This document shows positions 7,338 through 8,001 of a stretch of 8,001 nt of DNA, in pieces. The stretch is taken from positions 1 to 8,001 of the forward strand of contig DAOWDI010000282.1 in NCBI GenBank assembly GCA_030639105.1. Direction: 5' to 3'. Under the pieces are notes generated by a model that was not told where the DNA came from, ran no database searches, and saw nothing but the letters and a program-made list of their open reading frames with translations. Each line of letters starts with the position of its first letter. The first letter of the stretch is position 1. The translations under genes and the position numbers were made by a program. Source of the DNA: Gammaproteobacteria bacterium. Lineage in GTDB: Bacteria > Pseudomonadota > Gammaproteobacteria > Ga0077536.

Positions 7338-8001
7338 TTACTCGCCTAGCTGCCCCAAAAGGAGTTGTTGGGCGTCACGCGGACGAGCGGAACCGGGTTT
7401 AACCTTTAGGTAGGTACCGTCGCTGCCTAATTGCCAGGCGCGTGTATTGTCGCTCAAATAATTGTTTAACCCCTGTTTGATGATCCGGTCGCGCAGGCGT
7501 TTATCTTCGATGACGAAGCAGGTTTCTATGCGGTTGAAAAAGTTCCGGCCCATCCAGTCCGCGCTGGACAGATAGACTTCCTTCTGGTTGTCGTTAAGAA
7601 AATAAAATACGCGCGTGTGTTCCAGAAAACGGCCTACGATCGATCTCACGGTGATATTTTCCGATATGTTTTCGATCCCCGGCCGCAGTGCGCAGACGCC
7701 GCGCACGAGCAGATCGATCTTGACCCCAGCCTGGGAGGCTTCGTACAGCGCCTGGATGACCTGGACCTCGATCAGCGCATTCATCTTCGCGATGATACGG
7801 GAGGGTTTCCCAGCGCGCGCATTATCCGCTTCGCGTTCGATAAATTCGATCATGGTTTTATGCAGCGTAAACGGAGATTGCAGCAGTTTCTTAAGCTTGC
7901 CGGCGCGCCCAGGCGCGGTGATTTGGTGGAAGATCTTCTGGACATCGACGCCGATCGCATTGTCTCAGGTGAATAAACCATAGTCGGTATACAGACGCGC
8001 G
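7338..8001 (-). pseudogene. ppk: Polyphosphate kinase 1, C-terminal part, interrupted by an in-frame TGA (runs off right edge)
   Basis: Ppk1 reversibly transfers the ATP gamma-phosphate to polyphosphate. The C-terminal part is present in one frame: ARLYTDYGLFT, then TGA at 7967-7965, then 208 further codons with all expected blocks. These are KKLLQSPFTLHKTM, IIAKMNALIEVQVIQALYEASQAGVKIDLLVRGVCALRPG, ENITVRSIVGRFLEH (with the conserved catalytic-domain His), VYLSSADWMGRN and the tail DNTRAWQLGSDGTY, which resembles Pseudomonas Ppk. If TGA stops translation, the phospholipase-D-like C2 region is lost and the enzyme should be dead. The frame and protein similarity are undisturbed after the TGA and no other inactivating change is seen, so a recent mutation or a base error is as likely as an old pseudogene. 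No plausible internal start lies between the TGA and Met 7853. Homology is certain; the pseudogene status is tentative. Confidence 0.75.

Noticed and set aside
7900..7964. Possible SECIS hairpin after the ppk TGA
   Set aside because: A weak stem can be drawn (GACA with TGTC and an inner CGA with TCG), but it starts directly after the TGA, has a large internal bulge and lacks the GU-bearing apical loop expected of a bacterial SECIS.
7965..7967. Alternative genetic code with TGA as a sense codon
   Set aside because: hemF and the DUF2007-like gene both end in TGA at the expected protein ends, so TGA serves as stop here.

Overview
The window looks like chromosomal housekeeping DNA from a GC-rich gammaproteobacterium. 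The evidence is an oxygen-dependent coproporphyrinogen oxidase (HemF), an Ppx very close in motif order to the E. coli enzyme, a polyphosphate kinase C-terminus of the Pseudomonas/betaproteobacterial type, and a TypA-Dtd pair. The species cannot be named from this sequence. No mobile element, CRISPR array, tRNA or rRNA is visible, gene density is high, and no gene-free stretch exceeds about 130 bases.

Layout from left to right. The 5' part of hisB (histidine biosynthesis, minus strand) runs off the left edge and diverges from hemF (haem biosynthesis, plus strand). hemF converges on a minus-strand cluster transcribed from right to left: typA (ribosome-associated GTPase), dtd (D-aminoacyl-tRNA deacylase, overlapping the end of typA by 47 nt) and a stand-alone Rieske non-haem iron oxygenase of unknown substrate. 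A perfect TATAAT box lies just upstream of typA. A small DUF2007-like protein with a C-terminal zinc ribbon follows on the plus strand, and a perfect 9-bp hairpin covers its stop codon. Next is a single-domain rhodanese on the minus strand, which diverges from ppx (exopolyphosphatase) across a short intergenic region where the two -10 boxes appear to overlap. ppx converges on ppk (polyphosphate kinase 1), which runs off the right edge.

Polyphosphate synthesis (ppk) and degradation (ppx) sit tail to tail, 23 nt apart. The most striking observation is an in-frame TGA in ppk1, inside a conserved motif where related enzymes commonly carry Cys or Ala. The reading frame is intact on both sides. This is a nonsense mutation, a sequencing error or, less likely, recoding. 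The second point of interest is the Rieske oxygenase, whose iron-site motif reads D-x2-H-x3-H instead of the usual D-x2-H-x4-H and which is linked to translation-quality genes. I see no clear evidence of a wholly new multi-gene system.
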